NCBI GenBank assembly: GCA_001464815.1
Contig: LNDW01000005.1
Location: 1 to 64,000 of the forward strand
DNA from: Betaproteobacteria bacterium Ga0077527
GTDB taxonomy: Bacteria > Pseudomonadota > Gammaproteobacteria > Burkholderiales > SG8-41
Direction: 5' to 3'
Length of the DNA: 64,000 nt
Below, one piece after another: positions 20,051-28,595 of this stretch (within the stretch, counting starts at the first letter, position 1; each line of letters opens with the position of its first letter). A program made the translations under genes and the position numbers. Under the pieces are notes generated by a model. It had not been told where the DNA came from. It saw only the letters and a list, made by a program, of their open reading frames with translations, and did not search any database.

Positions 20051-22453
20051 ATGAGCGAATGCAAAACCAGCGGGTGCGGTGGTTCATCTGCATCACCCAA
20101 TCTGATGGATTCATCCCCCGTGGACGCGGGGAGGGTGCGTTACCGCATCGACAACATGGATTGCCCAACCGAAGAGACATTGATCCGTAACAAACTTGGG
20201 GCTCTCGACGGCGTGACGGGGCTGGACTTCAATTTGATCCAGCGCACGCTGTCAGTGAGACATCGGCTCGATTCGCTTGCGCCGATCGAAGACGCCTTGC
20301 GCGCAATCGGTATGCAGGCACAACGTATAGACACGCCGATCGATCAGAAGCGAACGGTGCTGGCCATCGTCAACATGGACTGCCCGACCGAGGAAGGGTT
20401 GATCCGGAACAAGCTCACCGGGATGGACGGTGTAGTAGCGCTGGAGTTCAACCTGATGCAGCGTAGTCTGACTGTGACGCACGGCCATGAGGCTCTGGAC
20501 TCGGTCTTGGTGGCCCTTCAGTCCATTGGTTTTGAAGCGAAGGTTGTGTCAGACAGCACAGCGGATGCGGTCGCGCCAGCGGAAGCATTATCCAAGCCAA
20601 TCTGGTGGCCGTTGGTGCTTGCCGGGGTGACTGCAACACTGGCCGAGACCGTGTACTGGATCAACGGCGGCAATCACTGGGCTGTTGTGCTGCTCGCGTT
20701 GGTATCGATTGGCAGCGGTGGCCTGTCCACATACAAGAAGGGCTGGATTGCGCTCAAGAACGGCAATCTGAACATCAATGCACTCATGTCTATCGCTGTA
20801 ACGGGTGCGATGGCCATCGGAAGCTGGCCGGAAGCTGCGATGGTGATGTTCCTCTTCACTCTGGCAGAGGTGATTGAGGCGAAATCACTAGATCGGGCCC
20901 GCAACGCCATACGTGGCTTGATGGAACTTGCACCTGAAACAGCTACGGTGCGCCAGGAAGACGGAAGCTGGGTGCAAATGCCCGCTAAGGGCGTGACCTT
21001 GGGGGCGGTGGTCCGTCTACAACCCGGTGAGCGCATCGCACTGGATGGCGTCGTAACCAGTGGGCGTTCGACAGTGAATCAAGCCCCTATCACAGGTGAG
21101 AGCCTGCCTGTGGACAAGGCGGAAGGAGACAGCGTGTTCGCGGGAACGATCAACGAGACCGGGTCATTTGAATATCGGGTGACGGCTGAAGCGAGTCATT
21201 CCACTCTTGCTCGAATCATTAATGCCGTCGAGTCAGCCCAGGGAAGCCGAGCTCCAACACAGCGTTTTGTGGATCAGTTTGCCCGCGTTTACACACCTGC
21301 CGTATTCGTGGCCGCGCTGCTGGTTATCGTCGTACCGCCTCTGTTCTTTGGCGGCGCATGGATGGATTGGGTCTACAAAGCCCTGGTGCTGCTGGTGATC
21401 GCCTGTCCGTGCGCACTGGTGATCTCGACTCCTGTCACCATTGTCAGCGGTCTCGCAGCGGCGGCTCGCAAAGGAATATTGGTTAAAGGCGGCGTGTATC
21501 TAGAAGAGGGGCGCAAGCTGATAGCGCTGGCACTCGATAAGACCGGAACAATTACACACGGCAAGCCTGTGCAGACCGACTTCATTTCGCTGAGCAATGA
21601 TGCCAACCAAACCCGCGTACTGGCAGCAAGTCTCGCCACGCGCTCCGACCATCCAGTCTCATTGGCCATCGCCCGTGCGGCAACCGATGAGGGAGTGGTG
21701 CTGCGAGAGGTGGCCGATTTTGCCGCCCTTCCTGGTCGGGGGGTGCGGGGGCGCATTGACGAATACCTGTATCAACTAGGCAACCATCGACTGATCGAGG
21801 AACTGGGGCTGTGTTCAGCGGAAATTGAGGTCAAGCTCACCGCGCTGGAACGCCAAGGCAAGTCAGTGGTGCTGCTGGTTAACCAAGTCAAGGTACTGGC
21901 AATTTTCGCGGTCGCCGACACGGTGCGTGAAACGAGCCGCCAGGCTATCGCTGAGCTTCATGCTTTAGGCATAAAAACAATAATGCTCACTGGCGATAAT
22001 GCGCACACTGCCGAAGCCATCGCCCGAGAAGTGGGCCTCGATGAGGCAAAAGGAAACTTGCTACCCGAAGATAAATTAAAAATTATCGAAGATCTCCTGG
22101 CGAGCGGGAATGGAGGCAAGGTTGGCATGGTGGGCGATGGCATCAACGACGCCCCCGCGTTGGCCCGCGCGGACATTGGCTTTGCCATGGGGGCCGCTGG
22201 CACGGACACCGCCATTGAGACAGCAGACGTGGCCTTGATGGACGACGATCTGCGCAAAATCCCCGCTTTCGTGCGCTTGTCCCGGGCTACAGCTGCGGTG
22301 CTGATCCAGAATATCGTGCTCGCACTCGGTATCAAGGCGGTGTTTCTGGTGCTGACGTTCACTGGACAAGCCACGATGTGGATGGCGGTGTTTGCCGACA
22401 TGGGCGCGAGTTTGCTGGTGGTGTTCAACGGCTTGAGGCTACTGCGTCGATGA
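20051..22453 (+). CDS. pbrA: P1B-type ATPase exporting Pb/Cd/Zn
   Basis: An 800-residue P-type ATPase that pumps divalent soft metals out of the cytoplasm. A Cys-rich N-terminal tip (SECKTSGCGGSS) precedes two HMA domains with the Zn/Cd/Pb-type motif MDCPTEE (Cys38 and Cys111). The transmembrane metal site is CPC at 452-454 (IACPCALVIS). Phosphorylation site DKTGTIT is at Asp496, followed by MLTGDN and GDGINDAPALA. Duplicated HMA domains with DCPTEE separate it from Cu ATPases (GMTCxxC). It is regulated by the divergent CadR-type protein and overlaps the PbrB-PbrC fusion by ATGA, which favours the name pbrA over cadA or zntA. Confidence 0.93.
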   Translation: MSECKTSGCGGSSASPNLMDSSPVDAGRVRYRIDNMDCPTEETLIRNKLGALDGVTGLDFNLIQRTLSVRHRLDSLAPIEDALRAIGMQAQRIDTPIDQKRTVLAIVNMDCPTEEGLIRNKLTGMDGVVALEFNLMQRSLTVTHGHEALDSVLVALQSIGFEAKVVSDSTADAVAPAEALSKPIWWPLVLAGVTATLAETVYWINGGNHWAVVLLALVSIGSGGLSTYKKGWIALKNGNLNINALMSIAVTGAMAIGSWPEAAMVMFLFTLAEVIEAKSLDRARNAIRGLMELAPETATVRQEDGSWVQMPAKGVTLGAVVRLQPGERIALDGVVTSGRSTVNQAPITGESLPVDKAEGDSVFAGTINETGSFEYRVTAEASHSTLARIINAVESAQGSRAPTQRFVDQFARVYTPAVFVAALLVIVVPPLFFGGAWMDWVYKALVLLVIACPCALVISTPVTIVSGLAAAARKGILVKGGVYLEEGRKLIALALDKTGTITHGKPVQTDFISLSNDANQTRVLAASLATRSDHPVSLAIARAATDEGVVLREVADFAALPGRGVRGRIDEYLYQLGNHRLIEELGLCSAEIEVKLTALERQGKSVVLLVNQVKVLAIFAVADTVRETSRQAIAELHALGIKTIMLTGDNAHTAEAIAREVGLDEAKGNLLPEDKLKIIEDLLASGNGGKVGMVGDGINDAPALARADIGFAMGAAGTDTAIETADVALMDDDLRKIPAFVRLSRATAAVLIQNIVLALGIKAVFLVLTFTGQATMWMAVFADMGASLLVVFNGLRLLRR

Positions 22454-23505
22454 CGTTCAAGCAGTTATTCTACGATTGGGGCGGCCTGAACACTGCGTTG
22501 TTCGAAGCGATTAACCAAGCCACCCCTGATTGGCTTGCGCCTCTTGCCCAAATCGGCAGCACACTCGGCAGTTACTGGGGCGGACCACTCCTGCTGATCG
22601 CGCTGTTATTGTGGTCTTTGTACCTGAATGCAGCTTCCCAACCGGCAATTTCAGCATTCTTAGTGCGAACCCAGGCAATTCACTTCGTGCTTGGGTTCGC
22701 ATTGACTTGGCTTGCGGTCACATTGTTAAAACTGCTCGCAGATTTCCCTCGGCCGTTGGTGCTGTTACCCGATGTAGTGCGAATTATCGGCGAGCCGGTG
22801 CTGCAATACAGTTTCCCGAGCGGGCACGCAGCTTACGCCATGCTGGTGGCCGTAACCCTGTGGCCACTTGTAACGCGCCGATTTCGAATACTGTTGCTGA
22901 CGTGGCTGGTATGGGTGGGATGGTCACGAATCGCAGTCGGAGCACACTTCCCGGCGGACATATTTTTTGGTTTTTTGATGGGTGGGCTATCGGCGGGAAT
23001 TGTGCGTTTTTTCGCTGTCAGACCATTTTTTTGGTGGGGCGTGGCAATAGGAATCGCTTTGCTCGATCAGATATCCAAGCAGATCGTTCACAGTCGGTTG
23101 GAGTATGCTCAAGTCATTCCGGTGACGCCTTTTTTTAACCTTGTACATGTATGGAATACAGGGGCAGCTTTCAGCTTTCTGGCTGAAGCGGGTGGTTGGC
23201 AGCGTTGGCTCTTCATTGCGCTTGCGACCGGGGCTTCGTTGTGGCTTGCATGGGCATTACTTAAGCCGCGCATACAACTGGAAGCGGCTGCGTACTGCTT
23301 GATTCTTGGCGGCGCACTGGGAAATCTGGCCGACCGCGTGTTTCGTGGTTACGTGGTAGATGCACTCGACTTCCATTGGGGTGGCTGGCACTGGCCGGCT
23401 TTCAATCTGGCCGATGTGGCGATTTTTTGCGGCGCCGCACTATTAATTTTCGCATCATTCATGGTGACCCAGTCGTCGAGGACGCGAGGTACGGTTGGTG
23501 TTTAG
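22450..23505 (+). CDS. pbrBC: PbrB-PbrC fusion: PAP2 phosphatase plus signal peptidase II
   Basis: A 351-residue integral-membrane fusion. Residues 1-190 are a PAP2 undecaprenyl-diphosphate phosphatase with K94...R101-P102, PSGH (123-126) and SR...H166...D170. Residues 195-345 are an LspA-type signal peptidase II with DQISK, NTGAAFS, GGALGNLADR and the two catalytic Asp of the family at 304 (GYVVDALDF) and 322 (FNLADVA). In pbr systems the phosphatase is thought to release phosphate that precipitates exported Pb outside the inner membrane. The LspA role is less clear. Coupling to the ATPase by ATGA overlap fits that model. Confidence 0.9.
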   Translation: MTFKQLFYDWGGLNTALFEAINQATPDWLAPLAQIGSTLGSYWGGPLLLIALLLWSLYLNAASQPAISAFLVRTQAIHFVLGFALTWLAVTLLKLLADFPRPLVLLPDVVRIIGEPVLQYSFPSGHAAYAMLVAVTLWPLVTRRFRILLLTWLVWVGWSRIAVGAHFPADIFFGFLMGGLSAGIVRFFAVRPFFWWGVAIGIALLDQISKQIVHSRLEYAQVIPVTPFFNLVHVWNTGAAFSFLAEAGGWQRWLFIALATGASLWLAWALLKPRIQLEAAAYCLILGGALGNLADRVFRGYVVDALDFHWGGWHWPAFNLADVAIFCGAALLIFASFMVTQSSRTRGTVGV

Positions 23506-23932
23506 GCTGATTAACAGCCCAAGAGGTCGATATGTTTGGCAGTAAATCAGAATATTGATCGATTGATCAATCGATCGCATCGCGGATCTCATTAAGTTAA
23601 GCACTCCACGCCGCAACAATCCAATGTCGCCAGAACGGCATATCACGCCAGAATCAAGGCAGAGGAGGCCGCTCAGCTGAAAAGAGTAAGGGAACTGTAG
23701 TGCATCAAATATGAGTAGCTCAAGCGTCTGCAACTCTTTCGAGCAAGCGTGGGGTGTATAAAGCGTAGCGTGCAAACCTATTTATTGTGTTTATGCTGGC
23801 GTTGTCATTTTGGACATAATTCAAGAAGCGCACGTGACGATGAAGGCAAAGTACCTTACCGCTTGGGCACGCTAAGCCCCGAAGGAAGTCCTCTTGGGGG
23901 AAGCTTTGTCCACCGGCTTTCAATATAATGAT
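23506..23932. other. Gap between the Pb and Hg modules
   Basis: About 430 bp with no convincing gene. It contains a 20-bp perfect palindrome rich in GATC (23557-23576). A short plus-strand stretch near 23630-23700 reads as a helical charged peptide without a start, possibly the tail of a lost gene. Base composition is lower in GC than the modules on either side, consistent with a junction between separately acquired cassettes. Confidence 0.45.
23557..23576. repeat. 20-bp perfect palindrome with three GATC sites
   Basis: The sequence reads GATCGATTGA then its reverse complement, with GATC at both ends and in the centre. It has no U-run and no neighbouring gene end within 45 bp, so it is not a usual terminator. 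It could be a recombination or protein-binding site at a cassette boundary. Confidence 0.5.
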
Positions 23933-24205
23933 TTACGTTGGTAACAGCGCACCGATACCTGCCGCACGCAATTGTTGCTCATCCGGACCACGCCCGGCGC
24001 AGCAATCGGCGAGCTTGCCGTCGATGACCACGGCGGGAACGCTCCGAACTCCGTATTGGCCGGCTTTTTTTGCAACTTCCGGCTTGTGCATGTCGAGGAC
24101 AAGCGCCTCGCAGGAAGGGCAGGCGATGCGGTTGATCAGCGCGACGGTGTCGTCGCACACAGCGCATCCTGCGCTGAACACTTCAATTTTCCGGGTTGCA
24201 GCCAT
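23933..24205 (-). CDS. Thioredoxin-fold metal-resistance protein
   Basis: A 90-residue cytosolic thioredoxin/glutaredoxin-like protein. It begins with a beta strand and the pair CAVC (residues 14-17, FSAGCAVCDD), then CPSC (29-32), a cis-Pro region (RSVPAVVIDG) and a closing DCC near 67-69. The multiple Cys pairs suggest metal binding or thiol transfer rather than a standard thioredoxin. It is 11 bp downstream of the thioredoxin/MerC-like fusion in a merR-led transcript, so it probably passes Hg(II) or reduces partner thiols (inference). Confidence 0.75.
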   Translation of the reverse strand: MAATRKIEVFSAGCAVCDDTVALINRIACPSCEALVLDMHKPEVAKKAGQYGVRSVPAVVIDGKLADCCAGRGPDEQQLRAAGIGALLPT

Positions 24206-24216
24206 GTGGTTTTCCT

Positions 24217-24966
24217 TTAAAGTGCTTTGACCGGCAGATTGTTGCCGCCACCAATGCAGGCCGGGCAGGTTGCCGTGTTGGTTGATCGGGTACGGTTGCC
24301 GAGAACAATGGCAATGATCAGCAGGATCACACCAGCGGTTGCCACAGCGGTGGATTCAAAATAAAACTTGCCGGTCAGTACAACGACTGATGCAGCCGCA
24401 CCAGCCAGCAATCCGCGGATATTGCGGGTGCGTCGAGCCTGAAGCGCCAGTACTGCAAGCACGATGGCGAGAAACGTCGCTGTCAGCGGTACCAGGTATG
24501 GCGTGTAATCAATGAATTCCAGCCCCAGCGCACTGAGTATCGCGGCATAAGCCGGGAAGCACAGCGGGCAGACCAGCTTGGGCAGAAACACCACGCCGAG
24601 CGCCGGGAAAGCGGCGGCCAGTGTCTGCCAGCGGCCTTTGGTTGACGGCATTACAGGGGAGGCCTTTGCCAGCAGGGCTGAACAAACAGCTTCCAGCGGC
24701 GGGATGCCGCTCAAGCGCCCTTCGCTGTCGCTGTAAACACGGCAAGCGCCGGATCCCGATACGGCGCCCGCTTCAACAACATCCTGTTCATCAATGAGTA
24801 TGGTCGGCGAGCCATAACGTTTCGCATACCCGGGGCTGTTGGGCGCGGACCGCTCCCATTCCAGCCAGCGCGCTGAAATGCCGGTGCGTGTGTATGCCTT
24901 GATCAGCAGGGCGCGAGCCTTCGTGACATTGGGGCAATCGGCGTCGTAAATCAGTTCGACTTTCAT
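24217..24966 (-). CDS. Fusion: N-terminal thioredoxin-like domain plus MerC-like membrane domain
   Basis: A 249-residue protein. Residues 1-95 look like a thioredoxin-fold domain (VELIYDADCPNVTKARALL with a lone Cys11, then SPTILIDEQDV near the cis-Pro position). Residues 110-235 hold four hydrophobic helices of MerC/MerT type; the first helix pair carries LVCPLCFPAYAAILSALGLEF, where CPLC is the expected Hg(II) relay pair. A second pair CPAC is near the C-terminus. Its ATG overlaps the merR stop. The likely role is Hg(II) uptake or transfer. No merA reductase follows within the window. Confidence 0.75.
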   Translation of the reverse strand: MKVELIYDADCPNVTKARALLIKAYTRTGISARWLEWERSAPNSPGYAKRYGSPTILIDEQDVVEAGAVSGSGACRVYSDSEGRLSGIPPLEAVCSALLAKASPVMPSTKGRWQTLAAAFPALGVVFLPKLVCPLCFPAYAAILSALGLEFIDYTPYLVPLTATFLAIVLAVLALQARRTRNIRGLLAGAAASVVVLTGKFYFESTAVATAGVILLIIAIVLGNRTRSTNTATCPACIGGGNNLPVKAL

Positions 24967-25361
24967 GTTGAGTGTTCCGTTTCCAGCGCTTCGAGTATCG
25001 GGCAGTCGGCGGTCGGGCCTTTGCCGCGGCAGGCGGAGGCCAGTGCAGTCAGTGCGTTTTTGATCCGTTCCAGGTCTTCAATTTTCTTTTCGACAGCCGC
25101 TCTGATGTCCGCGCAGGTGGTGCCTGGCTGCATGCGCAGGGACAGCAGGTCCTGGATTTCGGAAAGTGAAAATCCCAGTAACTGGGCTTGCCGGATGAAC
25201 TGCAGGCGCTGCACCGCATCGTCGGCGTAGAGCCGATAGCCGGATGCGCTGCGTGCGGGTGCGGGCAAAAGTCCGCGCCGCTCGTAGTAGCGGATGGTCA
25301 TGATGTTTACGCCACCATGGCGGGCCAGTTTTCCGATGGTCAGTGCATCCGGGTTTTTCAT
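24963..25361 (-). CDS. merR: MerR-family mercury-type regulator with shortened dimerisation helix
   Basis: A 132-residue MerR-family protein. The winged helix has MTIRYYERRGLLPAPARSASGYRLY. Cys83 (GTTCADI), Cys111 (SACRGKGP) and Cys120 (ADCPIL) match the three Hg-binding cysteines of MerR (Cys82, 117, 126), with the same 9-residue step between the last two. The step between the first two is 28 residues instead of 35, i.e. one heptad shorter in the dimer coiled coil. It overlaps the next gene by 4 bp and is preceded by a MerR-type promoter, so the operon includes its own regulator. Confidence 0.82.
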   Translation of the reverse strand: MKNPDALTIGKLARHGGVNIMTIRYYERRGLLPAPARSASGYRLYADDAVQRLQFIRQAQLLGFSLSEIQDLLSLRMQPGTTCADIRAAVEKKIEDLERIKNALTALASACRGKGPTADCPILEALETEHST

Positions 25362-25383
25362 GTTGATCTCTACAGTAAGCCCA

Positions 25384-25414
25384 CTATAAACCCTGTACCT
25401 TGGTATAGAGTCAA
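25384..25414 (-). promoter_or_regulatory. MerR-type promoter/operator of the mercury module
   Basis: On the minus strand -35 TTGACT (25409-25414) is followed by a spacer of 19 bp and -10 TTATAG (25384-25389). The spacer holds the dyad TACC-AA-GGTA. The layout matches mer and znt/cad promoters that are remodelled by MerR proteins. It lies 22 bp before the merR start. Confidence 0.8.
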
Positions 25415-25424
25415 CAGGCCGCGT

Positions 25425-28400
25425 TTATTCAGCCGCAACCACACGGTTGCCCGGTTCGGCAGCCGTGTTTTCCCGCACACGCCGCCGCATCAGCAACCAC
25501 GCTGCCGGGATCACCAGCATCGACAGCAGCGGCGCGGTGATCATGCCGCCGATCATCGGTGCTGCAATGCGCTGCATGACCTCTGATCCGGTCCCGCTGG
25601 ACCACATGATCGGTAGCAGACCGGCAATGATCACCGCAACGGTCATCGCTTTCGGGCGCACGCGCAACACCGCACCCTCAGTAATGGCGTCGACCACCAG
25701 TTGCATGCTGATGGGCATGCCGGTGGCGATGCGTTTGTCCAGCGCCTGCCGGAGGTACAGCAGCATGATCACGCCGAACTCCGCCGCGACCCCGGCCAGT
25801 GCGATGAAGCCGATGGCGGACGCCACGGACATGTTGTATCCCAGCAGCCACATCAGCCACAGCCCGCCGCTCAGCGCAAACGGCACGGTCAGCATGATCA
25901 GCAGGGCTTCATCGGCGCGGCCAAAGGTCAGGTAGAGCAATACGAAAATGATGACCAGCGTCAGCGGGATGACCAGCGCGAGGCGTTTTTTGGCGCGTTC
26001 CAGGTATTCGAACTGGCCGGACCACGCCACCGAATAACCGGCGGGCAGTTTGACCTGTTCCCGCACCGCGCGCTGCGCATCGTTGACCACCGATTGCAGA
26101 TCACGGCCGCGCAGATCGACATAGACCCAGCCCGACAGTCGCGCGTTTTCGCTTCTCAGCATCGGCGGGCCGTCAACAACGGCGAGTTTGGCGATCGTGC
26201 CCAGCGTGATCTGCGCGCCGCGTTCGGTGACGATGGGCAGATTGCGCAGTTTGTCGATGGAGTCGCGCAGCTCGCGCGGATAACGCACGCTGATCGGGAA
26301 ACGCTGCAGGCCCTCCACGGTTTCGGCGATGTTTTCGCCGCCGATCGCCGCCGATACGATGTCCTGCACGTCGTTGATGTTCATGCCGTAGCGCGCCGCC
26401 GTCAGGCGGTCGATGGTGACGTCGATGTAGCGCCCGCCGGTGAGGCGTTCCGCCAGCGCCGAGGTGACGCCGGGCACCGTCTTCACTACGCGCTCGATGT
26501 TTTGTGTCACGCTTTCGATCTGCGCCAAGTCAGGGCCGGAGACTTTGATGCCCAGCGGACTCTTGATGCCGGTGGCGAGCATGTCGATGCGGTTGCGGAT
26601 CGGCGGCACCCAGATGTTGGTCAAGCCCGGCACCTGCACCGCGCGGTCGAGTTCCTCGATCAGTTTTTCCTGCGTCATGCCGGCACGCCATTCGCTTTTG
26701 GGTTTGAACTGGATGGTGGTTTCAACCATTTCCAGTGGCGCCGGATCGGTAGCGGTTTCGGCGCGGCCGATTTTGCCGAACACGCGCGCGACTTCGGGCA
26801 CGCTCTTGATCAGGCGGTCGGTCAGTTGCAGGATTTCTGAGGCCTTGCCGGCCGATAAGCCGGGCAGTGCGGTCGGCATGAACAACAGATCACCTTCGTC
26901 GAGCGGCGGCATGAATTCGCCGCCCAGACGCGTGGCCGGGAACAGGCTGATGACCAGCAGCAGCACAGCAATCACCAGTGTGCCGCGCGGAAAGCGCAAC
27001 ACCGCGGCCAGCAGCGGGCGATAGAGGGATATCAGTAATCTATTGATTATATTGTTATTTTCATCGGGTATCCGGCCGCGGATCCAGTACCCCATCAGCA
27101 CCGGCACCAGCGTCACCGACAAACCGGCCGCCGCCGCCATGGCGTAGGTCTTGGTGAAGGCGAGCGGCGAAAACAACCGTCCTTCCTGCGCTTCAAGCGC
27201 AAACACCGGGATGAAGGACAGCGTGATGATCAGCAGGCAGAAGAACAGTGCCGGGCCGACTTCCGCAGCGGCATCGCCGATCAGCCGCCAGCGTTCCTGT
27301 TCCTGCAGCGTTGCGTCGGGATGCGCATGCCGCCATGCTTCCAGATGCTTGTGCGCGTTTTCGATCATTACCACCGCGGCATCGACCATCGCGCCGATGG
27401 CAATGGCAATGCCGCCCAGTGACATGATGTTGGCGTTGACGCCTTGGTAACGCATCACAATGAAGGCGATCAGGATGCCCAGCGGCAGCGTGATGATGGC
27501 GACCAGGCTCGAGCGCAGGTGGAACAGGAAGGCGAAACACACCAGCGCCACCACGATGAATTCCTCGATCAGTTTGTCGCGCAAGTGGGTGATCGCGCGT
27601 TCGATCAGGCTCGAGCGGTCGTAGGCGGGCACGATTTCGACGCCCGGCGGCAGCCCGGGTTTCAGCGCCTCGATTTTGGCTTTTACCGCCTCGATGGTTT
27701 CCAGCGCGTTCTTGCCCTGGCGCATGATGACGATGCCGCCGACGGTTTCACCTTCACCGTCGAGTTCGGCAATGCCGCGGCGCAGTTCGGGGCCGACCTG
27801 GATGCGTGCAACGTCTTTCAGCAGCACGGGGGTGCCGCCATCGCCGGGTGACACCGGTATCGCGCGGAAATCATCGAGCGTTTTCAGGTAACCGCGAACG
27901 CGCACCATGTATTCGGCCTCACCGAGTTCGAGTACGGCGCCGCCGGCTTCGCGGTTGGCGTCGCGCACCGCGGCGATCACCCGCGACAGCGGAATGTTGT
28001 AGGCGCGCAGGCGGTCAGGATCGGGTACGATCTGGTACTGGCGCACCATGCCGCCTACTGAGGCGACTTCGGCGACATTGGGCACCGACTTCAGTTCGTA
28101 TTTGAGAAACCAGTCCTGCAGCGCGCGCAACTGCGCGATGTCGTTGCGTCCGCTGCGGTCGATCAGGGCGTATTCGTAAATCCAGCCCACGCCCGTGGCA
28201 TCCGGACCCAGCGCCGGTTTGGCCTGCGCCGGCAGCCGGCCCTGCACCTGATTGAGGTATTCGAGCACCCGCGAACGTGCCCAGTAGAGATCAGTACCGT
28301 CCTCGAACAATACATAGACAAAGGAATCGCCGAAGAAGGAATAACCGCGTACCGTTTTTGCACCGGGCACCGAGAGCATGGTGGTGGTCAGCGGATAAGT

Positions 28401-28595
28401 GACCTGATCCTCGACGATCTGCGGCGCCTGCCCCGGATAGGTGGTGCGGATGATGACCTGCACGTCGGACAAGTCGGGGATCGCGTCGAGCGGGGTCTTG
28501 AGCATGGACCACAGGCCCCAGGCGGCGACCATGACCGTCGCCAGCAATACCAAAAAACGGTTGGCGATGGACCAGCGGATCAGGCGCGCGATCAT
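25425..28595 (-). CDS. cusA: Cu/Ag RND efflux pump CusA
   Basis: A 1056-residue HME-RND permease of the monovalent metal branch. TM4 carries [22 protein letters not shown], diagnostic of Cu(I)/Ag(I) pumps (HME4). N-terminal [19 protein letters not shown] and [15 protein letters not shown], and porter segments with [20 protein letters not shown], are typical. A Met pair area includes [18 protein letters not shown]. It pumps from periplasm to outside via CusB and CusC. The start overlaps the cusB stop by ATGA. Because the cusB gene ahead carries a frameshift, CusA may lack its adaptor and its translation may be reduced. Confidence 0.95.
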   Translation of the reverse strand: MIARLIRWSIANRFLVLLATVMVAAWGLWSMLKTPLDAIPDLSDVQVIIRTTYPGQAPQIVEDQVTYPLTTTMLSVPGAKTVRGYSFFGDSFVYVLFEDGTDLYWARSRVLEYLNQVQGRLPAQAKPALGPDATGVGWIYEYALIDRSGRNDIAQLRALQDWFLKYELKSVPNVAEVASVGGMVRQYQIVPDPDRLRAYNIPLSRVIAAVRDANREAGGAVLELGEAEYMVRVRGYLKTLDDFRAIPVSPGDGGTPVLLKDVARIQVGPELRRGIAELDGEGETVGGIVIMRQGKNALETIEAVKAKIEALKPGLPPGVEIVPAYDRSSLIERAITHLRDKLIEEFIVVALVCFAFLFHLRSSLVAIITLPLGILIAFIVMRYQGVNANIMSLGGIAIAIGAMVDAAVVMIENAHKHLEAWRHAHPDATLQEQERWRLIGDAAAEVGPALFFCLLIITLSFIPVFALEAQEGRLFSPLAFTKTYAMAAAAGLSVTLVPVLMGYWIRGRIPDENNNIINRLLISLYRPLLAAVLRFPRGTLVIAVLLLVISLFPATRLGGEFMPPLDEGDLLFMPTALPGLSAGKASEILQLTDRLIKSVPEVARVFGKIGRAETATDPAPLEMVETTIQFKPKSEWRAGMTQEKLIEELDRAVQVPGLTNIWVPPIRNRIDMLATGIKSPLGIKVSGPDLAQIESVTQNIERVVKTVPGVTSALAERLTGGRYIDVTIDRLTAARYGMNINDVQDIVSAAIGGENIAETVEGLQRFPISVRYPRELRDSIDKLRNLPIVTERGAQITLGTIAKLAVVDGPPMLRSENARLSGWVYVDLRGRDLQSVVNDAQRAVREQVKLPAGYSVAWSGQFEYLERAKKRLALVIPLTLVIIFVLLYLTFGRADEALLIMLTVPFALSGGLWLMWLLGYNMSVASAIGFIALAGVAAEFGVIMLLYLRQALDKRIATGMPISMQLVVDAITEGAVLRVRPKAMTVAVIIAGLLPIMWSSGTGSEVMQRIAAPMIGGMITAPLLSMLVIPAAWLLMRRRVRENTAAEPGNRVVAAE

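Noticed and set aside
20051-22453. Calling the P-type ATPase a copper exporter
   Set aside because: Its HMA motifs are MDCPTEE, not GMTCxxC, and it is paired with a CadR-type regulator and PbrB-PbrC.
23455-23775. Possible 106-residue minus-strand gene after pbrBC
   Set aside because: It overlaps the end of pbrBC, crosses the palindrome and lacks a ribosome site and recognisable features.
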